A stretch of 59,930 nucleotides of DNA from assembly GCF_025465545.1 (NCBI RefSeq), contig NZ_JAODMK010000014.1, forward strand, positions 1 to 59,930, read 5' to 3'. The number at the start of each line of letters is the position of its first letter. Positions within the stretch are counted from its first letter, which is position 1. The position numbers and the translations under genes were made by a program. Under the pieces are notes generated by a model. It ran no database searches. It was given only the letters and a program-made list of their open reading frames with translations, and was not told the DNA's origin. Of this stretch, positions 7,828-16,734 are shown piece by piece. This DNA comes from Naasia sp. GTDB lineage: Bacteria > Actinomycetota > Actinomycetes > Actinomycetales > Microbacteriaceae.

Positions 7828-8109
7828 TTGGTGACACTGCACAGGCTCACGGTCAACGGACGTGACTACTTTCTGCCGGATCCGGTGACCCAGCTCAAGG
7901 GTGAGATCCTCCGTGCCATCCAGGCGGGGGGCGGCTATGTCACCATTCCGCCGCTCCGCGGTGGACCCGGGCTGGAGATCCTGTTCTCGCCGGGCATGCC
8001 CGTGCTGTGGGCGGAGATCGATGTGAGCGGCGGGAACGACGACGCCGACCATCAGCCGCAGCACGCCGGAGCGTACGAGGACCCGAGCGGCTTCGATCCG
8101 CTGATGTGA
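7828..8109 (+). CDS. Conserved-looking small protein, unknown function
   Basis: A 93-residue product that reads like a compact alpha/beta domain: strand (LHRLTVNGRDYFL), helix (VTQLKGEILRAIQAG), then strands (GYVTIPPLR and LEILFSPGMPVLWAEIDV). A short Asp/His/Gln-rich tail follows. I favour the TTG at 7828 because AAGAGGG ends seven bases upstream; the GTG at 7831 is the alternative. The layout resembles small stand-alone proteins that are common in Microbacteriaceae, but I cannot name a family. It is monocistronic, followed by the convergent GGDEF gene. Confidence 0.6.
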   Translation: MVTLHRLTVNGRDYFLPDPVTQLKGEILRAIQAGGGYVTIPPLRGGPGLEILFSPGMPVLWAEIDVSGGNDDADHQPQHAGAYEDPSGFDPLM

Positions 8110-8150
8110 TCCGGCCGCTCGCGGCCCGCCCATCGGGGTGACCGGTCGCC

Positions 8151-9554
8151 CTAGACGGCGACGACGGTGACTCTGTCCTTGCCCTCGGTCTTCGACCGGT
8201 ACATCGCCTCGTCGGCCTCGTGCAGCAGGCCCTCGCCCGTCATCGAACGACTGGACTCGGGGGAGTGCACGGCGACGCCGATGCTCGCCGTGACGAGGAA
8301 GCCGTCGGCGACTCCGGGGAACGGCTGACGTATCGACTCCCGGATCCGCTCCGCGATCAGCAGAGCGGTCGCCTCGTCCGCGTCCTCGCAGAGGACCACG
8401 AATTCGTCGCCGCCGAGCCGCCCCACAGTGTCCTCTCGGCGCACCACCTCGCGCAGCCGCTCGGAGATCTCTGCCAGCACCTGGTCGCCGGCGGCGTGGC
8501 CGAGCGTGTCGTTGATGGGCTTGAACCCGTCGAGGTCGACGAAGACCAGGGCGACGGACGTCTTGCGCTGCCGGGCGCCGAGGACGACGTCGCCCAGCCG
8601 CGTCCGGAGGAGATTGCGATTGGCGAGCCCGGTGAGGCTGTCGTGGAACGCGTCGTGCCTGAGCTGGTCCTGCAGGCGGAGCCACTGGAGCACCTGCGCG
8701 GCCTGCCGGCCCAGTGCGCTCTGCAGGTCCAGCGCGCCGCTGTCGAAGGTGCGCTGCCGGCCGAAGAAGGCGACGACGACGCCGAGAGGGGTGGTGCCCT
8801 GGATCAGGGGCGCCACGGTCAGCGCCTCCAGATGCGCGTCGAGCATCGCCCGCGCGAGCGCGGGATACTTCCGCTCCGCCTCGTCCACGCTCGTCACGAC
8901 GACCGGCATTCCGGAACGGAGCGCTTCGGTCTCGGGGCCGGAATCGGAGCGGGGAAGCGACATGCCGATCGGGTGGACTCCCGCCCGGAGGCGGAGATCG
9001 CCGTTGCCCTCCAGCAGGAGGACCGCGGCGGCGCGCGCGTCGAAGGCGTCGTGCATCGTGGAGACCAGCGCCTCGGCAAGCGCCTCCTCCGAGGTGCTGG
9101 AGCCGAACCGTCCCGACGCCTCCTGCAGCACCCGCACCCGCGCCTCCGACTGCTCGGACGCACGACGAGCCAGGAGCAGGTCCCGCTCGTAGTCCTGCCG
9201 CTTGGTGGAGTCGAACACGGCGGTGCGCACGGAGACCGGGGAGCCCGCGTCGTCCCGCACCAGGATCGAGTTGACCAGCACCGGGAGGACGGTGTCGTCA
9301 GCCCGCCGGACGCTCAGCGCGGCCTCCCGGATCTCGCCCTCGAGGCGGAGGATCGGCAGGAAGCGGGTCTCGAAGAAGAGACGGCTGCCGACGCTCAGGA
9401 GGCTGTCGAACGAGCGGCCCAGCAGCTGCTCGCGGGTGTAGCCGGTCCAGTCCAGGAAGGTCTGGTTGACGCGGACGATGCCGCCTGAGATCTCTGCGGA
9501 GAGGTATCCGCATGGCGCGTGCTCGTAAAGCTCCTCCGCGGACTCCGCGGTCAC
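8151..9554 (-). CDS. PAS-GAF-GGDEF diguanylate cyclase
   Basis: A 467-residue cytoplasmic protein. A PAS domain occupies about residues 8-125 (YEHAPCGYLSAEI, VNQTFLDWTGYTREQLLG). A coiled linker follows (about 125-150), then a GAF domain (about 155-290) and a GGDEF domain (about 300-465). The cyclase signature GGDEF is intact (RLGGDEFVVL) and the inhibitory RxxD site is present as RRED five residues before it. It should therefore make cyclic di-GMP and be feedback-inhibited. The GTG at 9554 is the only convenient start after the upstream stop. It lies 28 bp downstream of the RsbQ-like hydrolase gene, so they are probably one operon. In Bacillus, RsbQ activates a PAS-bearing phosphatase; here the output is a diguanylate cyclase. 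Confidence 0.9.
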   Translation of the reverse strand: MTAESAEELYEHAPCGYLSAEISGGIVRVNQTFLDWTGYTREQLLGRSFDSLLSVGSRLFFETRFLPILRLEGEIREAALSVRRADDTVLPVLVNSILVRDDAGSPVSVRTAVFDSTKRQDYERDLLLARRASEQSEARVRVLQEASGRFGSSTSEEALAEALVSTMHDAFDARAAAVLLLEGNGDLRLRAGVHPIGMSLPRSDSGPETEALRSGMPVVVTSVDEAERKYPALARAMLDAHLEALTVAPLIQGTTPLGVVVAFFGRQRTFDSGALDLQSALGRQAAQVLQWLRLQDQLRHDAFHDSLTGLANRNLLRTRLGDVVLGARQRKTSVALVFVDLDGFKPINDTLGHAAGDQVLAEISERLREVVRREDTVGRLGGDEFVVLCEDADEATALLIAERIRESIRQPFPGVADGFLVTASIGVAVHSPESSRSMTGEGLLHEADEAMYRSKTEGKDRVTVVAV

Positions 9555-9582
9555 GAGGACTGCTCGGGGGCAGGTCGCCGGG

Positions 9583-10398
9583 TCATGCGAGATAAGCCAG
9601 GATCTCTGCCGAGACCAGCTCCGGATCGGAGAGATTGGGGCAGTGCCCGGTCGTCGGCATGACGCGGAGCGTGCTTCCCGGGATGTGCTCGTGCACGTAC
9701 TGGCCCACCTGGCGCGGGGCGATGGCGTCGTCCGCCGACTGGAGCACCAGCGTCGGCACGGAGACCGCCGCGAGGTCACGGCGGTTGTCGGACAGGAAGG
9801 TGACCCGGGCGAAGTGCCGCGCGATGGCCGGCTCGGTGCGGCAGAAGCTCTCAGTGAGCTCGGCGCCCAGCTCCGGGCGCTGGGGAACGCCCATGATGAC
9901 GGGCGCCATCCCCGCGGACCAGCCCAGATAGTTGGCATCGAGCGCGTCCAGCATCGACTCGATGTCCGGCAGTGTGAAGCCCCCGGAGTACCCGTCGTCG
10001 TCGATGTACCGCGGCGAGGGGCAGACGAGGATCAGCGCGCGGAAGCGGGACGGGTCCATGTTGGCGGCCAGCACGCCGATCATCGCGCTCACCGAGTGGC
10101 CCACGTAGACGACATCGTGCAGGTCGAGCTGCTCCAGGATCTGCAGCAGATCCTCCGCGTACCCGTGCAGGGAGTCGTATCGGCTGCGCTGGTAGGCCGA
10201 GAGGTCCGAGTTGCCGGCGCCGACGTGATCGAACAGCACAACGGGGTGGTCCGCCTCGAAGGCGGGCGCCACGTGCCGCCACATCTCCTGGCTGCAGCCG
10301 AACCCGTGCGCGAAGACCAGGGGCGAGCCGGACGCGGCACCGAGCACGTGAACGTTGTTGCGGCGCCGCACGTCCGCCGTCGGCGCGGTTGCTGTCAC
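9583..10398 (-). CDS. RsbQ-like alpha/beta hydrolase
   Basis: A 271-residue alpha/beta hydrolase closely resembling RsbQ and the KAI2/D14 receptor group. N-terminal RRNNVHVLGA and the oxyanion segment FAHGFGCSQEMW are followed by the nucleophile in GHSVSAMIG, the acid in LQSADDAIAP and the His in PTTGHCPNLSDP. The triad is complete. RsbQ is needed for activation of the PAS-domain phosphatase RsbP in the Bacillus stress response and is thought to supply or sense a small hydrophobic ligand. The GTG at 10398 follows AGGAGG with ideal spacing. The next gene encodes a PAS-GAF-GGDEF protein, so a parallel sensor function feeding cyclic di-GMP synthesis is likely (inference). Confidence 0.88.
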   Translation of the reverse strand: MTATAPTADVRRRNNVHVLGAASGSPLVFAHGFGCSQEMWRHVAPAFEADHPVVLFDHVGAGNSDLSAYQRSRYDSLHGYAEDLLQILEQLDLHDVVYVGHSVSAMIGVLAANMDPSRFRALILVCPSPRYIDDDGYSGGFTLPDIESMLDALDANYLGWSAGMAPVIMGVPQRPELGAELTESFCRTEPAIARHFARVTFLSDNRRDLAAVSVPTLVLQSADDAIAPRQVGQYVHEHIPGSTLRVMPTTGHCPNLSDPELVSAEILAYLA

Positions 10399-10459
10399 CG
10401 AGTACCTCCTGGGATGGGCACGCGGCACTCGGCGGGTCCGGACGGCACGGCGGCCCTTT

Positions 10460-10470
10460 CACTATAAGTG
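10460..10470. promoter_or_regulatory. Divergent promoter region with CACT-ATA-AGTG palindrome
   Basis: The 100 bp between the RsbQ-like and EAL genes contains an 11-bp inverted repeat, CACT-ATA-AGTG, overlapping -10-like hexamers in both directions (TATAAG on the plus strand, TATAGT on the minus strand). It could serve as a shared operator or paired -10 elements. -35 boxes are not convincing. Confidence 0.35.
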
Positions 10471-10498
10471 TCAACCTCCAATTGACGCAGTTAGGCGC

Positions 10499-11350
10499 AT
10501 GCAGGACCGAGTGACAGGCTGTCGGTACGGAGTGGAGAGGGTTCTGGACGTGGTCGGAAGCGCGGAAGCTGGCACTGCCCTGCAGCTCGGGATCGAGCGC
10601 GAGGAGATGGTCCTCGTCTACCAGCCGGTGCGCCGCCTCGACGACGGATCGGTGCAGGGCGCCGAGGCGCTGGTGCGCTGGATGCGCCCCGAGCTCGGTC
10701 AAGTGGCTCCCGACGACTTCATCCCGCTGGCCGAAGCCACCGGCCTCATCGTGCCGCTGGGGGAGTGGGTGCTCGGTGAGGCACTTCGCCAGCTCACCGA
10801 GTGGCGCAGGAGCGCGTCCGTCCCGGACGACTTCCAGATCGCCGTCAACCTCTCGCCCCGGCAGTTGGAGGACCCCGAGCTGGTCGACAGCGTCGCGCGG
10901 CTGCTGGACTTCCACGAGGTGGAGCCGAGCGGGCTCATCCTCGAGCTCACCGAGTCGGTTCCGGTCGCCGATGCCGACTCCGTCGCCCGGGTCGCCGAGA
11001 TCGCGGCGACCGGTGTCTCCATCTCGATCGACGACTTCGGCACCGGCTACGCCTCGTTCGCGCACCTTCGCCGCCTGCCCGCCCGGCAGCTCAAGGCGGA
11101 CCGCTCCTTCGTCGCGGGGCTGCTCACCAGCCCGGTGGATGCGGCGCTGGTCGGCACGCTGATCTCCCTCGCCCACGATCTGGGCATGACCTGCGTGGCC
11201 GAGGGCGTGGAGACGCTGGGACAGCTCGAGCTGCTGCGGGAGCTCGGCTGCGATCTCGGGCAGGGCTACCTGCTCGGCCGCCCTGCCCCGGCCGTTGCGC
11301 TGACGCCGGCCGAGCTGATCCTGCCCTGGGTGGGGCCCGTCGGCGCCTGA
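10499..11350 (+). CDS. EAL-domain cyclic-di-GMP phosphodiesterase
   Basis: A stand-alone EAL domain of 283 residues. Catalytic motifs are all present: EALVRW (EAL signature), NLSPRQLEDP, ELTES, DDFGTGYASF, KADRSFV, AEGVET, and the terminal QGYLLGRP. This argues for an active phosphodiesterase rather than a degenerate receptor. I use the ATG at 10499; a GTG at 10550 preceded by GGAGAGG is a serious alternative and would remove 17 residues outside the domain. It is divergent from the RsbQ-GGDEF pair, so synthesis and breakdown of cyclic di-GMP are encoded back to back. No signal peptide or membrane segment is visible. Confidence 0.9.
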   Translation: MQDRVTGCRYGVERVLDVVGSAEAGTALQLGIEREEMVLVYQPVRRLDDGSVQGAEALVRWMRPELGQVAPDDFIPLAEATGLIVPLGEWVLGEALRQLTEWRRSASVPDDFQIAVNLSPRQLEDPELVDSVARLLDFHEVEPSGLILELTESVPVADADSVARVAEIAATGVSISIDDFGTGYASFAHLRRLPARQLKADRSFVAGLLTSPVDAALVGTLISLAHDLGMTCVAEGVETLGQLELLRELGCDLGQGYLLGRPAPAVALTPAELILPWVGPVGA

Positions 11351-11371
11351 CCCTCCTGACCGGCGTCCGAT

Positions 11372-12166
11372 TCAGCTCTGGCAGCGGGGGCACCAGAACA
11401 CGATGCGATCGGTGCTCCCCTGCCCGGGACTCACCGGATCGCCGAGGCTGTCGGTGATGATTCGGGTGCCGCAGCGGCGGCACGGCTCGCCCGCCCGGCC
11501 GTAGACCCACTTGCCCTGGCCCTTGCGGGTGTTGCCGGTGAAGACGCGGGAGGGGCGGTCCCGGTTGGCGAACATGGTCCGCCGGCTCAGGGCGACCCAC
11601 GCGGGCAGATCCGGGACCTCCCTCACCGGCCGGGTGGGCAGCACCCCCCGGAGGAAGCAGATCTCGCTGCGATAGACGTTGCCGAGCCCCGCCATCACCC
11701 GCTGGTCGAGCAGGGCGATGCCGATGGGGCGCTCGCCCTCCGCCCGCAGCCGGCGCTCGGCCTCCGCCGCATCCCAGTCGGGGCCCAGCAGGTCGGGGCC
11801 GAGATGACCGAGGACGTCGTACTCCTCGGTGCGGGAGAGGATGTCGAGCGCGCCGAGGGAGAAGCCCACCGCCTGCACATCGACGGTGCCGAGCACGATT
11901 CGGGCCTCGTGGGCGGGCCGGTTCCACCGCCTGCCGGGGGCATAGAGGATCCACTCGCCCTCCATCTTCAGGTGCGAGTGGATCGTCGTGTCGCCGAGGC
12001 GCATCAGCAGGTGCTTGCCGCGGGAGAGGACCTCGTCGATGGTCCTGCCGGTCAGGTCCACCGTCGCGTACTGCGGCACCCGCACATCGCACGAGGTGAG
12101 CACCTTGCCGCGGAGTGCCGCGTCCAGGCGCTTGGCGGCGCGGTAGACGGTGTCGCCCTCAGGCAC
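11372..12166 (-). CDS. nei: Fpg/Nei-family DNA glycosylase (endonuclease VIII type)
   Basis: A 264-residue base-excision repair glycosylase/AP lyase. The protein begins PEGDTVYRAAKRL after the initiator, placing the catalytic Pro and Glu at positions 2 and 3. That fixes the GTG at 12166 as the start, because any longer form would bury the active site. The helix-two-turn-helix region (GLGNVYRSEICFLRG) and the C-terminal zinc finger (CRRCGTRI and CPRC) are complete. It removes oxidised bases, mostly pyrimidines for Nei-type enzymes. The start overlaps the stop of lhr by eight bases; an lhr-nei pairing is known in actinobacteria and suggests coordinated repair. Confidence 0.93.
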   Translation of the reverse strand: MPEGDTVYRAAKRLDAALRGKVLTSCDVRVPQYATVDLTGRTIDEVLSRGKHLLMRLGDTTIHSHLKMEGEWILYAPGRRWNRPAHEARIVLGTVDVQAVGFSLGALDILSRTEEYDVLGHLGPDLLGPDWDAAEAERRLRAEGERPIGIALLDQRVMAGLGNVYRSEICFLRGVLPTRPVREVPDLPAWVALSRRTMFANRDRPSRVFTGNTRKGQGKWVYGRAGEPCRRCGTRIITDSLGDPVSPGQGSTDRIVFWCPRCQS

Positions 12167-15100
12167 GGAGCCGGAGTCCGCGGGGAGTGGGGGAGAAGCC
12201 GGCGCTCTCCAGCGCGGTGCCCACCTCCGTGCCGAGCACGAACTCGCCATTGACCTTCTCGATGGCGAGCTTGTCCACGAACCCGGACCGCACCAGATCG
12301 CCGAGCGCCGCAGACGCCTGAGTGAGGTCGCCTGGGTCGTCCGTGAACGTGAGGAGGGTCTTGCCGCCGCGTTCGAGGTAGAGGGCGAGCGAGCCGTCGA
12401 CGAGCACGACCAGCCCGCCCGCCTTGCGTCCGGGGCGGTGGCCCTCGAGCTGCGGCCACGGCAGGGCGGCCCCGTACGGGTTGGCCGGATCGGTCGCCGC
12501 GAGGGCGAGCACGGGGGTGTCGCCCCGGTCGTCGCCGGGCGCCCTGCTGAAGGAGCGCAGTCGATCGACGGCGCCGCTCGTGGCGAACTGCGCGGCGCCG
12601 AGCGACTCGATGAAGTACCCGCGACGGGCCTTGCCGCTGTCCTCGAAGGCGCTCAGCGTCTTGTAGACGAGAGCGAAGCCGCCCGGGACGCGCTCGCTGG
12701 CCACGGCGCCGCGGGTCACGACCCCGTACCGGTCCAGCAGGATCTCGGCCGTCGCGGCGGCCCGCACGGTGGTCTCCGCCTCGGCGAGCGGCACGATCGA
12801 CCAGCGGCCGCTCACGAGCGGTGTGCCGGAGCGGGCGGGCATCGAGGGTCGGCTGCGGCCCCGGTAGGAGCGCGTGCGGGTGGGGCGGCGCGGTTGGCGA
12901 TGGGCGGAGCCGCCCGAGCCGACCATCGCGCGCAACGGGGAGAACGTGTCGCCCGTCACGAGACCCGCCCAGACCAGATTCCAGATCGCCGTCGACATCG
13001 CCTCGTCGTCGAGGCTGCCCACAGAATCGGAGAGCTGGCGGAAGAAGTAGCCGCCGCCGGTGCCGAGTGCGGCGAGGATCTCGGTCTCGAGGGGGCTGAG
13101 CTCGGGCTCGGTGGGTTCGGGCAGGGTGACGGGGACCGTGTCGGCGAGGTGCAGGCTGACCCAGCCGTCGTTCCCGGGGAGCGGCCCCGACCCCGTCCAC
13201 AGCACCTCGCCGGTCGCGGTGAGCTCGTCCAGCATGCTGGGCAGGTAGTCCCGGACCCGGGCGGGCAGCACCAGGCTCTCCCAGGCGGACGCGGGGATCG
13301 GCACGCCGCCCAGCTGATCGATGACGGCGGCGACCCCGTCCACCCCGCGGAGTCTGCCGCCGACCTGCTGCCAGCTGGGCAGGAAGCGCGCGTAGGCGGT
13401 GCCGTCGACGGGCTCCACCTCCTTGCGGAGCGCCGCGAGGGAGCGGCTCCGCAGCCGACGGAGCACTTCTGCGTCACACCATTCGGTGCCCTGGCCACCC
13501 GGGCGGAACTCGCCGTCCACCACGCGCCTCTGGGCCGACAGCCGCCGGAGGGTGTCGGTGACGACCGCGGTGCCGAGGCCGAACCGGGCGGCGGCTGCCG
13601 CGGCCGTGAAGGGTGCGTGCGTCCGGGCGTAGCGACTGATCAGGTCGCCCAGCGGGTCCTCGACGGGCTCGACGAAGGCGGTGGGGGTGCCGATGGGGAG
13701 GGGGACCCCGAGCGCGTCCCGGAGCCGACTGGCGTCCTCGATGGCGGTCCACCACTCGCTTCCGGCGAAGGACACCCGGAGTGCGCGGCGGGAGTCGACG
13801 AGCTCGGCGAGCCAGCCCGCCGCGGAGGCCCGGAACTCCGGCTCGAGCCGCTCCCTGACCTCGTCCTCGGTGAGCGGGCCGAGCAGGCGGAGGTGGTCGG
13901 CGATCCCCTCCAGGTCGTGGCCGCGGCGGTCCACCGCGAGTCGCTGGAGCTCGAGCTCGGTGCGCTCGATCACAGCGGGGTCGAGCAGCTCGCGGAGCTC
14001 GGTGCGCCCGAGCAGCTCGGAGAGGAGGGAGGTGTCGAGGGAGAGGGCCGCCGCCCGGCGCTCGGCGAGCGGGCTGTCGCCCTCGTACATGAACGCGCCG
14101 ACGTAGCCGAAGAGGATGGAGCCGGCGAACGGGGAGGCGGACTCGGTGGTCGTCTCGACGATGCGGATGCGGCGGGACGCGATCTCGCGGGTGATCTGGT
14201 CGAGGGCGGGCAGGTCGTAGACGTCCTGCATGACCTCGCGGATGGTCTCGAGGATGATCGGGAACGACGGGTACTTGCGGGCCACGTCGAGCAGCTGGGA
14301 GGCGCGCTGCCGCTGCTGCCAGAGCGGCGAGCGGCGGGCCGGGTTGTAGCGCGGGAGCAGGAGCGCCCGGGCGGCGCACTCCCGGAAGCGGGACGCGAAG
14401 AGGGCAGACCCGGCGACCTCCGCGGTCACGATCCCGTCGATCTCGTCGGGGTCGAAGACGAACAGGTCGGCGCCGGGCGGCTCCGCGTCGGTGTCGGGGA
14501 TGCGCACCACGATGCCGTCGTCGCTGGCGATGGTGTTGCCGTCGATCCCGTATCTCTCCTCGACCCGTGCGCCGACGGCCAGGGCCCACGGGGCGTGCAC
14601 CTTCATCCCGTACGGGGAGTGCAGTACCACCCGCCAGTCGCCCAGCTCGTCGTGGAAGCGCTCGACCACCATCGTGCGGTCGGTCGGCAGGGTGCCCGTG
14701 GCCGCGCGCTGCTCGGTGAGATAGGCGAGGAGGTTGCTGGTGGCCCGCGCGTCGAGCCCGAGAGCGCCCACCCGGTCGGTGCCTGTTGCGGCGTCCAGCG
14801 AGCCCACCTCGCGGAGGAAGGCGCCGATCGCGCGCCCCAACTCGGCCGGACGACCGAGTCCGTCGCCCTTCCAGAACGGCACCCGGCCCGGCTGACCGTA
14901 GGCCGGGGTGACGAGGACGCGATCGTGGGTGATCTCCTGGATGCGCCAGCTGGTGGCGCCGAGGGCGAAGACGTCGCCGACCCGCGACTCGTAGACCATC
15001 TCCTCGTCGAGCTCGCCGACGCGGGACGAGCCTTCACCGCCGACCATGAAGACGCCGAAGAGTCCGCGGTCGGGGATGGTGCCGCCCGAGGTGACCGCCA

Positions 15101-16694
15101 GCCGCTGGGCTCCGGGACGACCGGTGAGGGTGCCGGCGTCGCGGTCCCAGACGATGCGCGGCCGCAGCTCGGCGAACTCGTCCGACGGGTAGCGGCCGGC
15201 CAGCAGGTCGAGGGTCGCCTCATAGGCGGAGCGTGGCAGGGAGCCGAACGGGGCGCTGCGCCGGACCAGGTCGAACCACTCCTCCACGTCCAGCTCGTCC
15301 ATGGCGGAGGCGGCCACGGTGTGCTGGGCGAGGATGTCGAGCGGGTTGGCGGGAACGGCGATGGCCTCGATCTGGCCGGTCACCATGCGGCCGGCCGCGA
15401 CGGCGGAGTGCACCAGGTCGGCCCGGTGGGTGGGATAGACGACGCCGCGGGACACCTCGCCCACCTGGTGGCCGGCGCGGCCGAGGCGCTGCAGCCCGCT
15501 CGCCACCGACGGCGGGGCCCCCACCTGCACGACGAGGTCCACGGCGCCCATGTCGATGCCCAGCTCGAGGCTCGAGGTGGCGACCACGCAGCGGAGGCGC
15601 CCGCTCTTGAGGTCGTCCTCGATGCCGGCCCGCTGCTCCTTGCTGACGGAGCCGTGGTGGGCGCGGGCCAGCACCGGATCGGCTCCCCGCGTCGACCCGC
15701 TCTGGGCCTGCATCAAGGCGACGGGCACCCCGGCCGGGGCGAGCTCCAGCTCCTGCCGCTCAGACCAGACCTCGTTGAGGCGGGCGGTGAGGCGCTCGGC
15801 GAGCCGCCGCGAGTTGGCGAACACGATGGTGGAGCGCTGCTTCTCGACCAGATCGACGATGGCCTCCTCCACGTGCGGCCAGATCGAGCCCTGGGCGGGG
15901 GCGCCGGGGGAGCCGTCGAGCGCCGGTGGGGCGCCGAGGTCGGTCATGTCGTCGACGGGGACCACGACGCGGAGGTCGAATCTCTTGGTGGAGGTCGGCG
16001 CGACCAGCGCGACCGGGGCCCGGCCGCCGAGGAAGCGCGCGACCTCCTCGATGGGCCGGACGGTGGCGGAGAGGCCGATGCGCTGCGCCGGCTTGGCGAG
16101 CAGGGCGTCGAGCCGCTCGAGCGAGACGGCGAGGTGCGACCCGCGCTTGGTGGCCGCGACCGCGTGCACCTCGTCGACGATCACGGTGTCGACGCCGCGG
16201 AGCGTCTCCCGCGCGCTCGAGGTGAGCATGAGGAAGAGGGACTCGGGGGTCGTGATGAGGATGTCGGGCGGGTCCCGAAGCAGCGCACGCCGGTCGCCCG
16301 CTGGGGTGTCGCCGGACCGGACCCCCACCCGGATGTCGGGAGCCGGCAGGCCCATGCGCTTGGCGGTCTGGGTGATGCCGACGAGCGGGCTGCGCAGGTT
16401 GCGCTCCACGTCCACGCCGAGCGCCTTGAGGGGCGAGAGGTAGAGCACCCGGGTGCGGGGCAGGTCGGGATCCCGGGTGCCTGCGGCCAGGCGGTCGAGG
16501 GCCCAGAGGAACGCGGCGAGCGTCTTGCCCGACCCCGTGGGCGCCACCACGAGGGCGTGAGAGCCGCCCGAGATCGCGTTCCACGCCCCCGACTGCGCCT
16601 CGGTGGGGGCGGGGAAGGCGCCCTGGAACCACTCGCGGGTCGCCTCCGAGAAGAGGGCGAGTGCCCCCGCTTCCGCGGGTGTGTCGGGTGTCAC
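12159..16694 (-). CDS. lhr: Large Lhr-type ATP-dependent helicase
   Basis: A superfamily 2 helicase of 1,511 residues, the full length of the long actinobacterial Lhr form. The RecA1 domain has APTGSGKTLAAF (Walker A) and VIVDEVHAVAATKRG (DEVH box), followed by SATVRPIEEV. RecA2 ends with GRAGHQVGEVSRG (motif VI). A winged helix and the Lhr-core domain follow (to about residue 870), then the long C-terminal extension of about 600 residues. Known Lhr enzymes translocate 3'-5' on single-stranded DNA and unwind RNA:DNA hybrids. No frameshift is seen across 4.5 kb. The nei gene starts inside its stop. The antisense strand is open over most of the length, purely as a GC effect. Confidence 0.93.
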   Translation of the reverse strand: MTPDTPAEAGALALFSEATREWFQGAFPAPTEAQSGAWNAISGGSHALVVAPTGSGKTLAAFLWALDRLAAGTRDPDLPRTRVLYLSPLKALGVDVERNLRSPLVGITQTAKRMGLPAPDIRVGVRSGDTPAGDRRALLRDPPDILITTPESLFLMLTSSARETLRGVDTVIVDEVHAVAATKRGSHLAVSLERLDALLAKPAQRIGLSATVRPIEEVARFLGGRAPVALVAPTSTKRFDLRVVVPVDDMTDLGAPPALDGSPGAPAQGSIWPHVEEAIVDLVEKQRSTIVFANSRRLAERLTARLNEVWSERQELELAPAGVPVALMQAQSGSTRGADPVLARAHHGSVSKEQRAGIEDDLKSGRLRCVVATSSLELGIDMGAVDLVVQVGAPPSVASGLQRLGRAGHQVGEVSRGVVYPTHRADLVHSAVAAGRMVTGQIEAIAVPANPLDILAQHTVAASAMDELDVEEWFDLVRRSAPFGSLPRSAYEATLDLLAGRYPSDEFAELRPRIVWDRDAGTLTGRPGAQRLAVTSGGTIPDRGLFGVFMVGGEGSSRVGELDEEMVYESRVGDVFALGATSWRIQEITHDRVLVTPAYGQPGRVPFWKGDGLGRPAELGRAIGAFLREVGSLDAATGTDRVGALGLDARATSNLLAYLTEQRAATGTLPTDRTMVVERFHDELGDWRVVLHSPYGMKVHAPWALAVGARVEERYGIDGNTIASDDGIVVRIPDTDAEPPGADLFVFDPDEIDGIVTAEVAGSALFASRFRECAARALLLPRYNPARRSPLWQQRQRASQLLDVARKYPSFPIILETIREVMQDVYDLPALDQITREIASRRIRIVETTTESASPFAGSILFGYVGAFMYEGDSPLAERRAAALSLDTSLLSELLGRTELRELLDPAVIERTELELQRLAVDRRGHDLEGIADHLRLLGPLTEDEVRERLEPEFRASAAGWLAELVDSRRALRVSFAGSEWWTAIEDASRLRDALGVPLPIGTPTAFVEPVEDPLGDLISRYARTHAPFTAAAAAARFGLGTAVVTDTLRRLSAQRRVVDGEFRPGGQGTEWCDAEVLRRLRSRSLAALRKEVEPVDGTAYARFLPSWQQVGGRLRGVDGVAAVIDQLGGVPIPASAWESLVLPARVRDYLPSMLDELTATGEVLWTGSGPLPGNDGWVSLHLADTVPVTLPEPTEPELSPLETEILAALGTGGGYFFRQLSDSVGSLDDEAMSTAIWNLVWAGLVTGDTFSPLRAMVGSGGSAHRQPRRPTRTRSYRGRSRPSMPARSGTPLVSGRWSIVPLAEAETTVRAAATAEILLDRYGVVTRGAVASERVPGGFALVYKTLSAFEDSGKARRGYFIESLGAAQFATSGAVDRLRSFSRAPGDDRGDTPVLALAATDPANPYGAALPWPQLEGHRPGRKAGGLVVLVDGSLALYLERGGKTLLTFTDDPGDLTQASAALGDLVRSGFVDKLAIEKVNGEFVLGTEVGTALESAGFSPTPRGLRLRA

Positions 16695-16734
16695 CCCGAC
16701 ATTCTCGCCGCAGCTCCCGACATCCGGCAGGGAG

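Noticed and set aside
9555-9938. N-terminal extension of the PAS-GAF-GGDEF frame into the RsbQ-like gene
   Set aside because: The extension overlaps the well-supported hydrolase in another phase and reads as low-complexity; the PAS domain begins right after the GTG at 9554.
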